Source: a virus
DNA: 29,694 nt
Strand: one strand, 5' to 3'
IMG/VR virus record: IMGVR_UViG_3300024308_000053
Location: 1 to 29,694 of that record
Shown here: piece by piece, positions 1 to 8,020 of the stretch
Layout: every line of letters starts with the position of its first letter
Position numbering within the stretch: position 1 is the first letter of the stretch
Program-made: the position numbers and the translations under genes
Notes under the pieces: model-generated
Database searches by the model: none
What the model was told of the DNA's origin: nothing
The model's input: only the letters and a program-made list of their open reading frames with translations

Positions 1-319
1 ACACTGGCCACACCTGATTGTTGAGGGGGATGCGCGCCATTTCATCATCGAGCTCATTGCCAACATCCGGCAGCGTGAAAGCTGCCTGTTGGTCCATGTC
101 GTTATTGTTGGCCGGGTTTTTGGCGTCCATAGGCGACGGTTCGAATGTCACCGTCTCGCCGGTCTCTAACGTTGCCGTAAGGGGTGAGGTGCCACGCACG
201 ATAAGAAAACGTTTGGACAGCAACGGATGCGTTATTTCTACCGTAGTATAGTCAATCTGGCCCTCCGGGTTGGAGGCCAGTTTCAATTTGTACGCCGCTA
301 AAACTGAATCCTGACTCAT
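1..319 (-). CDS. Tail tip protein, DUF1833-like (C-terminus outside the window)
   Basis: The reading frame opens at an ATG at 317-319, after an AGGT ribosome site, and runs off the left edge, so only about 106 residues are visible. The start (MSQDSVLAAYKLKLASNP) and the following run of short beta-strand-like segments resemble the small DUF1833 proteins found just after the tape measure and tip genes in lambda-like and chi-like siphophages. These are thought to belong to the baseplate or tail tip. It lies 8 bases after the preceding tail gene and shares its operon. The family call is from memory of the pattern, not from a search. Confidence 0.6.
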   Translation of the reverse strand, partial: MSQDSVLAAYKLKLASNPEGQIDYTTVEITHPLLSKRFLIVRGTSPLTATLETGETVTFEPSPMDAKNPANNNDMDQQAAFTLPDVGNELDDEMARIPLNNQVWPV

Positions 320-327
320 AGGCTTAC

Positions 328-1728
328 CTACATGATGAAATCAATGCGCGTGATGTATTTAGAACCCCAGGCGCTGTCGGCCTGTGGTATCGTCGCGTAC
401 CCTTCGACCGCTGCTACGTTTGTCGTAGAAGCGTCTGAATAGGTTATTTTTATTGCTGTTGCTTTGTTAGTCCTGACCTTTGCAATAGAAGCAGCGCGGG
501 TTATTACGGCGGCATCCGTTACTATCGGCTCCGCGACATCTGCGTTATTCTGCATTTGTACGTTAGCAAAAATAACACCGTCAACCCCATTCCCTGAAAA
601 AGTTGGTGCCCGTGTGCTGCTGACCAAAGGAACAGCCGCCATTATCGCATTACGCAGAGATGACATATCCCCAGTTACCTGAGCCGAACACGAGCATAAG
701 TACCAACCGCCCCCCAGGGGTGTTATCCGCCTGTTTGTCGCGCTCCCGGCGGTACTCTGGTTACTCAAATCAAAATTTGCATATTGGTCGGTTATTCCGG
801 TTGAACCCCCAGCGAAATATAACTGTACCACGTTCATTCCGGCGGCTTTAACAACGGCAGATATGTTGATTAAAGTTCCGGTCGGTAATGGGTTTACAGC
901 AGAAGCACGATAGTGCTGCGCCGATGTGCTATTAGGGATTAGCTTAAAACCATAAAAGTCGGCAAATATTCGTTCGTTAGATGTTTGAATGTTTAAATTA
1001 AGTGAGAACCAGTTTGAATTGCTTAAATCGCGGCTATATTTTAACAGATTAGATTCTGCGTTTCTTGGTTGGCCTCTCCCAACAGCGTAGCCGCCAATGT
1101 ACATAACAGGCCACTCATTAACGGCAGAAGGCACAAGAAGCCCGGAACTGTTTAGATAGTTAACAGAAGGACCTGTGTACTCAATACGTGAATCCAGGAC
1201 GGAAGCCAGCATATCAATCGGAGGATACCCAGCCGGGCCTTCGTTACTCCAGATACGCGGGAAGGTCGTTTGCGTGGTTCCGTATTCCGTCAGGAAATAT
1301 CCCAGGCAATCGCCGTAACAGCCAAAAAGGTCAGGAAGGTTTTCGGTAAGGCAATTATCTTCCTGAATCGCGGTGCGTTCGGCGGTTGCCGTGAATGAGA
1401 TGACCCAGTTCTTGCCGTCCTCAGTACTGTCACTTATCGTGCTGGTAATCATCACCTGGTGGTCGGCCAGACCATAGCCTGTGTCATTGACCATAATAAA
1501 CGAATCAGCGCCGCCGTTAATCTGCGTCAGGAAGCTGTAAAACGCCTGGCGGCCCAGATTAGACACAACCAGAGTGATGCTAATCGGTACAGGCTCAAAA
1601 TAAGTATCGCGGCCCTGGCGCGGCAGCCCGCCCTGAACGTCTGTGCGCCAGATATTATTGCCGCGCGTCTGCGAGTAGCCTTTTGATACAATAGGGCGTA
1701 ACGACGCCGGAAAACGTAAAGAACCCAT
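328..1728 (-). CDS. Minor tail / tail tip protein with a possible carbohydrate-binding module
   Basis: This 466-residue protein follows the tape measure gene by 2 bases, the usual place for a distal tail or tip protein. Residues 1-125 form a compact tail-type domain. After a Cys-rich stretch (about 125-145) comes a region starting near residue 230 with the pattern NLLKYSRDLSNSNWF and alternating aromatic and Gly-rich strands. I associate that pattern with carbohydrate-binding modules grafted onto phage tail proteins. The DNA for the C-terminal two thirds (about 400-1150) is visibly richer in A and T than the N-terminal part and the neighbouring tail genes, which suggests the binding module was exchanged. 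A receptor contact role is inference. Confidence 0.65.
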   Translation of the reverse strand: MGSLRFPASLRPIVSKGYSQTRGNNIWRTDVQGGLPRQGRDTYFEPVPISITLVVSNLGRQAFYSFLTQINGGADSFIMVNDTGYGLADHQVMITSTISDSTEDGKNWVISFTATAERTAIQEDNCLTENLPDLFGCYGDCLGYFLTEYGTTQTTFPRIWSNEGPAGYPPIDMLASVLDSRIEYTGPSVNYLNSSGLLVPSAVNEWPVMYIGGYAVGRGQPRNAESNLLKYSRDLSNSNWFSLNLNIQTSNERIFADFYGFKLIPNSTSAQHYRASAVNPLPTGTLINISAVVKAAGMNVVQLYFAGGSTGITDQYANFDLSNQSTAGSATNRRITPLGGGWYLCSCSAQVTGDMSSLRNAIMAAVPLVSSTRAPTFSGNGVDGVIFANVQMQNNADVAEPIVTDAAVITRAASIAKVRTNKATAIKITYSDASTTNVAAVEGYATIPQADSAWGSKYITRIDFIM

Positions 1729-1730
1729 GT

Positions 1731-4025
1731 TTAGTATCCTGGTAGCCCGCGTGTATTGCGGCGCGATTTAGAAATATCAGAATTGCTATCCTGCAAAGCG
1801 CGGGAGACTGTTTCGCTGATGATAACACGTAACCGGCCTTCGTCGTCACGTTCCGTAGTTGCACTGTCAATGCGCCCGGTCGTGTTGTTGACAATCACCA
1901 CGCTGTCATTCCCGCTGCGTTTATTATCTTCACCCATAATCTGGCGCATCTGAGCGGCGGTACGGACACGGGAGGCACCGGCGGGCATGATAACTTCTGC
2001 GCGACCCCGCTCGGCAATCGTTGACGCCTGCCCCGCGGCCAGATAACCCCCTTGCTCACGGGCAGAGCGAATCTTCGCTACGTTAGCCAGACCAGCGGCA
2101 ACGGCAGCGGCAGCCGCCACCGGAGCCGCAATCCACCCGACAATAGGAATGGCTGCCGCTGACTGAAACGCCGCCACGGCACCTACATACGTCTGCATGA
2201 TGGCATTAGCAATGGCGAAAGCCTTATACGCCTTATTGCCTTCGCCAAGAGCAGTTTTTAAGTCATCGGTTGTTTGACCAAGTATTCTGGCGTACTCATT
2301 GCGTCTCTTTTTGTCATAATTCTGCGCTATTCCGCGTTTCGCTTCCTGGTATTCTTCTTCGCTAATTAAATCCTCGGCCCGGAATTTATTAGCCATGTCT
2401 AGCTTCTGCTTTTCCTGAATCTCCAGCAAATCAAGCTCGACCGCATTTTGACCCAAAATCTGGGCCATGAAGTCTTCGCCTTTCTGCTGCTTCTCTTTCC
2501 GCTCTTTTTCGCGTTTGTCGAGTTCTTCCTGGCGTGCAGTGTCTGCCTCCAGCATAATTTGCGTTTTAGCGTCTTCGTACTGCTTATCCGACAGCGCACG
2601 TAATTCATGGAACTTATTCAGCTTATCCAGCTTCTGCTGTTCCTGCGCATCAATAGCTTTCAGCTCGTCCTGCTGCTGCCGTGCGAGCGTATCCAGAAAA
2701 TCCTGCGCTTGCTCCCTGTTACGTTTTGCCTCATCCGCGGCCTTTTTGGCGGCTTTTGCAGCATCAGGGTCCGGCTGTGCTGACGGGGAGCCGGGCTTGT
2801 TCTTAACGAGTTTGGAAAGGTCTACCTGTTGTTTAGCCCGTTCGTCGTACTCTTTACGCAGATTTTTGCTGGCGTCGACCTGGTCTTTGAAAGCCTGGAT
2901 AGTGTCGTCGCGCTCTTTATGGATAATATTGATTCGTGCGGCCAGCGCGCGCTCAATTTCTTTCGATTCGGCGGCGTAAGTGTCGGAGAAGCCAGACTCG
3001 CTGAACGGGTTGAGCGCATTAGCTACGGCGACACCGACAGCCCCGGCTTTCTTGACCAGCGCGTCAAACTCGTAATACACCTCTTTCATTATTGCGGCAA
3101 CATACGGCGGCAAGGCCGCAATGCCGTCAGAGATATCCGTCGCTATCGTGTTGCCGAATGGGGAAATGGCTTTGGCAGTGTTGTTGAAATCTTTGTTTAG
3201 GTCGTTCAGCCAGTCAGAGATAAACGAGAAAGAGTTATCGAACAGGTCTGTCCAGGCGCTAATCTCGGCGGATAGCTGGCCTGATGCGATTAAGCCCGTC
3301 ATCTCGTTAATGGCGGTTTCCGCGTTTCGCACCTGCTCAGCAACCAGGTCACCAAATCCAGACTGCGCAACGCTTAATTTGAACGCCTCAAAACTGTCTT
3401 CCAGGCTGGAGATAGCCCCGTCAAGCGTCTTGGCACGCTGCTCCATCGCACCGGCGAACTGGGTGTTACCAATCGCCAGTAAATATTCCTGGATGGCTTC
3501 AGAGTTGTTTTTTACAGTTGTGGTGACGCCCTGGAACGTGAAGGCGATATCATTGCCCTGTTTACTGGACTTGATACCAAACTCTTTGAGTCGCTCAAAT
3601 TCACCAGTAGAGGCGTCCGCGACGGCCTCAATCATCTGGTTCAGGTCTTTACCCATCGCTGCGGCGGTGTTGCCGTAGGAGACTAGGGCTTCCTGCGACG
3701 GTTTAAGACCCAGCGCCACCAGTTTTGTAAAACCCTCAACGGCCTGGTTAAGGCCGTAAGGTGTATCTTTGGCGAACTGTTGCAACACGCCAAACGCTTT
3801 CGCGGCGTTTTCGGTGCTGCCCGTCATGGTGATAAGTCCGGCGTTTAACTTGTCAAAGTTACGCTGGGACTCCACCAGTGAGCTGAATACCTCTTTAGCC
3901 GCAGCCAGACCACCCACGGCAGCGCCAGCCGCCAGGGCTGCTTTACCGAGGCCCCTCAGAGCGCCGGAGGCATTGTCAACCCCTTGCGTTGTTACCCTGA
4001 CTATCAGGCTGGCAATATCAGACAT
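1731..4025 (-). CDS. Tail tape measure protein
   Basis: At 764 residues this is one of the two longest genes in the window. It lies directly after the tail chaperone pair, the fixed place of the tape measure. Residues 1-220 resemble the lambda-family tape measure N-terminus (VTTQGVDNASGALRGLGKAA, then the TPYGLNQAVEGFTKL region). Residues about 390-590 are a long charged coiled coil rich in K, E, Q and D. Near residues 610-670 is a strongly hydrophobic Ala-rich segment that could enter the host membrane during DNA ejection. At about 0.15 nm per residue the length predicts a tail near 115 nm. Its ATG overlaps the end of the T reading frame by 8 bases. Confidence 0.93.
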   Translation of the reverse strand: MSDIASLIVRVTTQGVDNASGALRGLGKAALAAGAAVGGLAAAKEVFSSLVESQRNFDKLNAGLITMTGSTENAAKAFGVLQQFAKDTPYGLNQAVEGFTKLVALGLKPSQEALVSYGNTAAAMGKDLNQMIEAVADASTGEFERLKEFGIKSSKQGNDIAFTFQGVTTTVKNNSEAIQEYLLAIGNTQFAGAMEQRAKTLDGAISSLEDSFEAFKLSVAQSGFGDLVAEQVRNAETAINEMTGLIASGQLSAEISAWTDLFDNSFSFISDWLNDLNKDFNNTAKAISPFGNTIATDISDGIAALPPYVAAIMKEVYYEFDALVKKAGAVGVAVANALNPFSESGFSDTYAAESKEIERALAARINIIHKERDDTIQAFKDQVDASKNLRKEYDERAKQQVDLSKLVKNKPGSPSAQPDPDAAKAAKKAADEAKRNREQAQDFLDTLARQQQDELKAIDAQEQQKLDKLNKFHELRALSDKQYEDAKTQIMLEADTARQEELDKREKERKEKQQKGEDFMAQILGQNAVELDLLEIQEKQKLDMANKFRAEDLISEEEYQEAKRGIAQNYDKKRRNEYARILGQTTDDLKTALGEGNKAYKAFAIANAIMQTYVGAVAAFQSAAAIPIVGWIAAPVAAAAAVAAGLANVAKIRSAREQGGYLAAGQASTIAERGRAEVIMPAGASRVRTAAQMRQIMGEDNKRSGNDSVVIVNNTTGRIDSATTERDDEGRLRVIISETVSRALQDSNSDISKSRRNTRGLPGY

Positions 4026-4386
4026 CGTCTTTACCCTCGTATATGGCGTCCAGGCCCATTATCAGTTCGGACTCAAACATGCTGATGTTTTGCCCGGTAA
4101 TCTGGCTATAAGATATCAAATCAGACCACTCAAGCATATCTCTTGCATACAGTTTAACGCCGCTTTCGTCCTCACGGCGGATAAACTTTAGCTCCCGGTA
4201 CTTTTCAAAGGTGCTGATAAAGACTGGCGGGCACTCTGGCCCGCTGTCCTGCGCTGTTCGCTGCGCACTGTCGATTACACCCATTGCGATTAGTGCGGCC
4301 TCGTGCGCATCGGCTATGCTGTCAAATTTCTGACGGGCCTGCCGCGCGACGAGTTGCCAGGAGGCGAACGCGTACAGCGCGTTTAC
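4018..4386 (-). CDS. Tail assembly chaperone T extension, made by -1 frameshift (GT)
   Basis: A frame lying -1 to the preceding chaperone is open from the end of that gene (codon GTA at 4386-4384) to 4018. It encodes 34 residues (from VNALYAFASWQL) that join without a break to 88 more (MGVIDSAQR...EGKDDV). The ATG at 4284 has no ribosome site in front of it and sits in the middle of an even alpha-helical sequence, so I do not think it is the true start. This is the GT arrangement of lambda-like phages, where the T extension recruits the tape measure protein. The GT product would be about 260 residues (138+34+88). It overlaps the tape measure start by 8 bases. Confidence 0.82.
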   Translation of the reverse strand, partial: VNALYAFASWQLVARQARQKFDSIADAHEAALIAMGVIDSAQRTAQDSGPECPPVFISTFEKYRELKFIRREDESGVKLYARDMLEWSDLISYSQITGQNISMFESELIMGLDAIYEGKDDV

Positions 4387-4393
4387 TTTTCCT
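4382..4393 (-). promoter_or_regulatory. Programmed -1 frameshift site (G to GT)
   Basis: On the minus strand the sequence reads AGGAAAAGTAA. With AAG in the ribosomal P site and the stop TAA in the A site, lysine tRNA can slip back one base to AAA, giving GTA AAC in the new frame. This is not the classic lambda GGGAAAG heptamer. The A-run plus stop codon is nevertheless a known kind of slip context. No strong stimulating hairpin was identified directly downstream. Confidence 0.65.
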
Positions 4394-4799
4394 GTAACAG
4401 TTTCCGCTGTTCCGCCTGGAACTCAGCGACCTGGTTGCCGAGTGTGCGGTATTGGGCGAGAAGGTTTTCCAGCGCTTCTTTTGAGAAAGGCTCGTCGAAA
4501 CTCCAGCCATTTACAATTTCGGCGGCGAGCTGGCGGTTTAGCTCGGTACAGGCGTCATTAAGAAGCACGTTATATTCTGTGAAGTCTTCCTGCTTTTTAC
4601 ATTTCTTCTGTAAAGGCTCCAGCTCTGCCACTTTAGCGCGATACGCAAACAGGAACGCGCGGCCTGCCTTGACAGCGGCGTCGGCTTCAGGCGCGACAAC
4701 ATTCAGCCATTCGCCAGAATCAGTGCCATCCGGCAGCAAAATCGGCATACGTGCGCCAGTCTGGGCTTTATCTTCAAAATAAAAATCGCTGAGTTGCAT
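4383..4799 (-). CDS. Tail assembly chaperone G
   Basis: This 138-residue helical, charged protein lies between the tail tube and tape measure genes, where the short chaperone form of siphophages is found. The first 45 residues look like a small beta domain. The rest is helical with many E, K, Q and L. The start has a good AAGGA site. The gene ends GAA AAG TAA, with an A AAG slip site directly before the stop, which allows a fraction of ribosomes to enter the -1 frame. It is separated from the tail tube gene by a plus-strand cassette and has its own promoter at 4891-4919. Confidence 0.85.
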   Translation of the reverse strand: MQLSDFYFEDKAQTGARMPILLPDGTDSGEWLNVVAPEADAAVKAGRAFLFAYRAKVAELEPLQKKCKKQEDFTEYNVLLNDACTELNRQLAAEIVNGWSFDEPFSKEALENLLAQYRTLGNQVAEFQAEQRKLLQEK

Positions 4800-4839
4800 T
4801 TTCTTTTCCTTTGGTTAAGAGGTTACTGGTCTGGTTGAA

Positions 4840-4884
4840 GCGGCAGGCGGTGACCATCCGCCTTTCGGGTATGACCCTAGCCGC
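4840..4884 (-). other. Folded 5' leader of the tail operon (three-way junction)
   Basis: Between the promoter at 4891-4919 and the chaperone start, the transcript can pair GCGGC (4880-4884 on the minus strand) with GCCGC (4840-4844). Two hairpins sit inside: GGGT/ACCC at 867-877 of the 4000s and GGCGG/CCGCC at 846-862. All pairs are exact. The role is unknown: RNA stability, or control of transcription through later terminators. Confidence 0.5.
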
Positions 4885-4890
4885 AAAAAT

Positions 4891-4919
4891 ATATTAACAC
4901 GGGTATTGCAATCATCCAA
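4891..4919 (-). promoter_or_regulatory. Sigma-70 promoter for the tail chaperone and tape measure genes
   Basis: On the minus strand there is a TTGGAT -35 box (4914-4919), a 17-base spacer and a TAATAT -10 box (4891-4896). It lies about 90 bases before the chaperone start. A local promoter makes sense because a two-way terminator (5970-5997) follows the tail tube gene. Confidence 0.6.
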
Positions 4920-4964
4920 ATATTAGGCCAGTATTACATCACACCAACCAATGAGGGTATTAAA

Positions 4965-5162
4965 ATGAAATCAGTTATCACCGTTATTTCCGCTCTGTGG
5001 CTCGCTGTCATCTTTGCATTCCTGCAATACTGGTTCTGGAGCACTCTGTCCGTAAACGCCGACGGCGCAATGGGTCGTATGTTTGTTGCCGTTGTGGTAT
5101 TCCTGCTGGTCGGCCTGGCTCCGGTCAAGCTGATTAAAGTAGTCGCTAACCTGTTTAAATAA
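4965..5162 (+). CDS. Small two-helix membrane protein (moron)
   Basis: This 65-residue protein has a clear GAGGG ribosome site. It has two hydrophobic segments, about residues 3-27 and 39-62, with a short polar loop, so it is probably an inner-membrane protein. It opens a plus-strand cassette inserted between the tail tube and tail chaperone genes on the other strand. Genes in this kind of position are often morons that alter the host cell rather than build the virion. I recognise no family. No convincing plus-strand promoter was found upstream; the best -35 (TTGCAA at 4906) lacks a well-placed -10. Confidence 0.7.
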   Translation: MKSVITVISALWLAVIFAFLQYWFWSTLSVNADGAMGRMFVAVVVFLLVGLAPVKLIKVVANLFK

Positions 5163-5171
5163 GAGGTGCGT

Positions 5172-5228
5172 ATGCAATATGTATTCGCATTAATCGGTCT
5201 GGCTATGTTATGGAGCCGCCCATTATGA
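5172..5228 (+). CDS. 18-residue hydrophobic peptide
   Basis: The peptide MQYVFALIGLAMLWSRPL has its own AAGAGGTG ribosome site. Its stop overlaps the next ATG (ATGA at 5225-5228), the coupling seen between real genes of this phage. It is hydrophobic for most of its length and could be a membrane peptide. It might instead only couple translation of the following gene. Confidence 0.45.
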   Translation: MQYVFALIGLAMLWSRPL

Positions 5229-5725
5229 ACACAACCGAGCTAATCGCCCGCAATAAAGAGCTTGCTTCTCTGATGACAGAACGGGCCCGCCTGAATCCTG
5301 TAAGTTGCAAGTTATTAAACGAAGAATGGCGCAAGGATTTCCCTGACGAAGTCGCGGTAGCCCGGAGAATCCTTGCGCTGGTAGAGGCGCTGGAGAGCGC
5401 GCAGAAAAGCAACGCGTTTCTGAAAGACCAATTATCCGAGCTAGCAAACTTCAATCCCGATTGGGACAAGCTGGAGGCAAGCTATGAAATTTGGCGTGAA
5501 ATTATTGTTGCTGAGTTGCTTGCAGCAAAAGGACGCATCGCTGAACTCGAAGGGCGAGCTGTTAAATTTCCGCCAAAAGTTGAGCGTGATGATTCGGATG
5601 GCTACTGGATGCTTAAAGGTCAACGTGTGAGCGCCGCAAATGCTGCGTATTACAACGAAGCGTTGAAAGATGTGGCGCTGGCGCTATTTGCCGCGGGCAT
5701 CAAATGCGAAGTGAAGGGGTCTTGA
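5225..5725 (+). CDS. Ea22-like accessory protein
   Basis: I chose the ATG at 5225 because it overlaps the preceding stop; an in-frame ATG at 5210 lies inside the peptide gene. The product has 166 residues: a helical N-terminal half (coiled-coil-like near 40-65 and 92-108, ending AAKGRIAELEGRAVKFP) and a compact C-terminal part (DGYWMLKGQRVSAANAAYYNEAL ... AAGIKCEVKG). A helical region ending IAELE, followed by a short domain that ends in a beta strand, resembles Ea22-type proteins of lambdoid and chi-like phages, whose function is unknown. It belongs to the plus-strand cassette. Confidence 0.6.
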   Translation: MNTTELIARNKELASLMTERARLNPVSCKLLNEEWRKDFPDEVAVARRILALVEALESAQKSNAFLKDQLSELANFNPDWDKLEASYEIWREIIVAELLAAKGRIAELEGRAVKFPPKVERDDSDGYWMLKGQRVSAANAAYYNEALKDVALALFAAGIKCEVKGS

Positions 5726-5732
5726 CTGTAAA

Positions 5733-5981
5733 ATGACCGACTGGCCCCGCGAACAACTGGACTATCTTACGGAGAATGCGGGCATATTGCCGCCCGCTGA
5801 GATAGCACGGAATACCGGGCATACGGTTAAAGCGGTGTACGATAAGGCTCACGTTCTGGGTGTACCGCTAAGACGCGAAGGCGTGGTTATGAAGCAATGC
5901 CGTCGTGGTCACTATAAGGGCCCTGGAACATGTAAGATATGTCGAAGACTCTGGTTGTTGAGAAAGAAAAAGGCCCCTTAA
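5733..5981 (+). CDS. Small HTH / zinc-knuckle DNA-binding protein
   Basis: This protein has 82 residues. Residues 3-47 (WPREQLDYLTENAGILPP ... KAVYDKAHVLGV) match the pattern of GcrA/Myb-like helix-turn-helix domains common in phage regulators and homing-type proteins. Residues 55-70 carry a C..H..C..C set (CRRGHYKGPGTCKIC) likely to bind one zinc. A basic tail ends the protein, and its stop codon lies inside the terminator stem. It may regulate the cassette or neighbouring late genes. No target is visible. Confidence 0.65.
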   Translation: MTDWPREQLDYLTENAGILPPAEIARNTGHTVKAVYDKAHVLGVPLRREGVVMKQCRRGHYKGPGTCKICRRLWLLRKKKAP

Positions 5982-5997
5982 TTGGGGCCTTTTTTTT
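5970..5997 (+). terminator. Two-way Rho-independent terminator
   Basis: The stem AAGGCCCC (5970-5977) pairs exactly with GGGGCCTT (5984-5991). It is followed by a T-run on the plus strand and flanked by an A-run that gives Ts on the minus strand. It ends the plus cassette and also sits just after the tail tube gene, so late transcription must stop here or be made to pass. Confidence 0.9.
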
Positions 5998-7162
5998 ATG
6001 CGTAGGTGATTCGCTGGATGACGATAGAAGACTGATAGGCGTTACCCGTGGCCTGACCTTCGATAGACAGCGTAACGGATTCCGGTCCGCCAATCTCAGG
6101 TGTTGCCGCGGTAATCTCCGCACGTTTCAGCGTGAAGGACATTGCCCCCTGCGTGCCGGACAGAACAGAGGTTAATTCCACCTGCGTTTCATTCAGGAAC
6201 AGGTTTAGCAGTGTCATGTCGTACAGCTTACCAGCAAGCGAGAAGGTGTTAGCCGCGCGGCCACGCTCAACGAAAGCCACGCTGTCATTACCAAGCTCGA
6301 ACTGAGCAGACGTTCCGTTATCGTTGGTGATAGTGAAGGTATCAATCAGTTTCAGCGGCGCGGTGCCGTTGTACGCGGATACATCCACACTTGAGAATGG
6401 TTCAGCGGTGAAGCTGGTATACGTTGACCCGGCAGGCGGCGCGGTAAGAATCTCCTGGCTCAGACCGATGAACGGGAAGGAACCGGTCACCATCGCGTTG
6501 ACAGCCTGTTCAATGGTGAAGCCGGAGAACTCAACTCCGCGTGTAATGACGTAACTGTCAGCGCCGCCGCAACGACCTTTAAACCAGGTGAGTATGGAGT
6601 ATGTCTTACACAGGTTGCCGGTTTCCAGCTTGTCGCCGGTTTTATAATCGGTAGCCGCCGCTGCGGCAGTTGTCAGCGGCTTCTGGATGCCAGCGCCGGT
6701 TACCACAGTAGCAGTCACCGCGGTAACGATGAAAGGCTTACCGTTTTCACCCGGCAGGTCGGTAAAGGCAATCAGGTTGCCAACTTCAACGCCATCAGTG
6801 ATAAAGCTGCCGGTTGAACGGGTGAATGTTTTCGCTGTCGCATCAACGGCAACAGAAACAGAGGTCTGAGATACACCAGCCACCCATGAACTCGTCATGG
6901 CTCCAGCCAGTAATTCGTCCTGGCTCTGCGCACTCAGTTCAATCGCGTATTCGCCGGTTACCTGTTTGTTACCGGTGCGGATGGATGATGTTTCGCGGCT
7001 GCCGTCCAGCTCGTTTGAAACCAGCGCGTCGCGTGTTACAGCAGGCACGCCTCCGGTGTTGCGCAGCGGCGACCATACCGGACTCGTCGGAGTGACGCCA
7101 GGCGTAGTCTCCAGTGTGTAGAATTGTGCGGTATTCGCGCCTTTATAGGGTTGCAGTGCCAT
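5996..7162 (-). CDS. Major tail tube protein
   Basis: This 388-residue protein follows the tail terminator gene. The N-terminus (MALQPYKGANTAQFYTLETTPG) and the layout (NELDGSRETSSIRTGNKQVTGEYAIEL) match the siphophage tail tube type with a beta-sandwich, as in Phage_tube-like families. Residues about 95-165 (VSVAVDATAKTFTRSTGSF ...) look like an inserted or decorating beta domain, which would explain the larger size compared with a minimal tube protein of about 200 residues. The ribosome site is GAGGA. It polymerises around the tape measure to form the tail. Confidence 0.9.
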   Translation of the reverse strand: MALQPYKGANTAQFYTLETTPGVTPTSPVWSPLRNTGGVPAVTRDALVSNELDGSRETSSIRTGNKQVTGEYAIELSAQSQDELLAGAMTSSWVAGVSQTSVSVAVDATAKTFTRSTGSFITDGVEVGNLIAFTDLPGENGKPFIVTAVTATVVTGAGIQKPLTTAAAAATDYKTGDKLETGNLCKTYSILTWFKGRCGGADSYVITRGVEFSGFTIEQAVNAMVTGSFPFIGLSQEILTAPPAGSTYTSFTAEPFSSVDVSAYNGTAPLKLIDTFTITNDNGTSAQFELGNDSVAFVERGRAANTFSLAGKLYDMTLLNLFLNETQVELTSVLSGTQGAMSFTLKRAEITAATPEIGGPESVTLSIEGQATGNAYQSSIVIQRITYA

Positions 7163-7165
7163 CGG

Positions 7166-7582
7166 TTATATCCTCGCAGTGAAGGCAACAAAATTAATTG
7201 ATAACGGGCGCTTCGCCCATCCATTCTGAACAATCAGCGGCCCCAGGCTAACCGACTGCACTTCGGCGCAGATGTCATTACGTTGAAACGTATTTGATGG
7301 TTTAAACGCCTCCATAAGTAAGTCTGCCATTTTATTCACTGGCGCGCTACCTTTGACCGATGCGACGTTGATATCTATCTGATAAATCCCGGCGCGCTGT
7401 TCCGTCCAGAACAAATCTGCCTGTTCTGTGTCAGCCAGTAACATGTAGCTCGCCAGATACGGTGTTGCCGTGCTGGTCGGTGCGTCGATGTTCTCCAGCG
7501 CAACGGGGATGTTGTTCGCGGCTCCGAAGGTCATCAGCGCAATGTCAAACGCTTTGGTAAGGTCCTCAAAATAGGTAGCCAT
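7166..7582 (-). CDS. Tail terminator protein (DUF4128-like)
   Basis: This 138-residue protein lies between the HK97 gp10-like gene and the tail tube gene, the position of the tail terminator that caps the growing tube and joins it to the head. The small alpha/beta layout (long first helix, then YLASYMLL and QIDINVASVKG strands, ending LSINFVAFTARI) is like DUF4128/terminator proteins. The ATG directly follows the stop of the gene before it. Confidence 0.82.
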   Translation of the reverse strand: MATYFEDLTKAFDIALMTFGAANNIPVALENIDAPTSTATPYLASYMLLADTEQADLFWTEQRAGIYQIDINVASVKGSAPVNKMADLLMEAFKPSNTFQRNDICAEVQSVSLGPLIVQNGWAKRPLSINFVAFTARI

Positions 7583-8020
7583 TTAACTCATCCTCGCCGC
7601 AGCTTCATCAATAAGTCGCTGGAAACGCTTAACAGTTACACGCACAACGCCCTGTGGTGCCTGTTTTGAATAGCCGCCTACCGTGTTGGGCCCGTTACCG
7701 GGATAGCCGCCAAATTCAATGGCTTCGGCATAAGGAAGGTTATTGGTGAAACGGAACTCTTCCCACTCCGGGTTGCGCATAACAAAGTTTGTCGCGTTGG
7801 CTATCGCGCGACTGCCGCTGGGGTCGTTAGCAATGAGAACGGAGGTTGCCGGTTGTCCGTAACTTGCCTGCCAGTTCATGCGAAAACGTCCGGTATCGAC
7901 AGGACTTGCCAGGATAATCTGGGAAAAAAGTTTAACAGTTACCTGGCGGACTACCAGCTCCGGGTTTTTCCGCGCTTTCTTTATAAAATTCTCAATAGAG
8001 CGCTCGAAGTCTGTACTCAT
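7583..8020 (-). CDS. Neck / tail completion protein, HK97 gp10-like
   Basis: This 145-residue protein starts FERSIENFIKKA and carries the ASPVDTGRFRMNW motif typical of HK97 gp10-like minor tail proteins. The PYAEAIEFG stretch and a final basic helix also fit the family. It helps complete the head-tail joint. The start overlaps the previous stop as ATGA. Confidence 0.9.
   Translation of the reverse strand: MSTDFERSIENFIKKARKNPELVVRQVTVKLFSQIILASPVDTGRFRMNWQASYGQPATSVLIANDPSGSRAIANATNFVMRNPEWEEFRFTNNLPYAEAIEFGGYPGNGPNTVGGYSKQAPQGVVRVTVKRFQRLIDEAAARMS

Noticed and set aside
2467-2979. Ser-rich 170-codon plus-strand frame within the tape measure gene
   Set aside because: It is the complement of the coiled-coil codons (GAA, GAG, AAA, CAG give Ser, Phe, Leu). 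It is a shadow of the real gene.
4018-4284. Separate gene starting at the ATG at 4284
   Set aside because: No ribosome site; the coding pattern continues upstream in the same frame into the -1 frameshift site. I treat it as the T part of GT.
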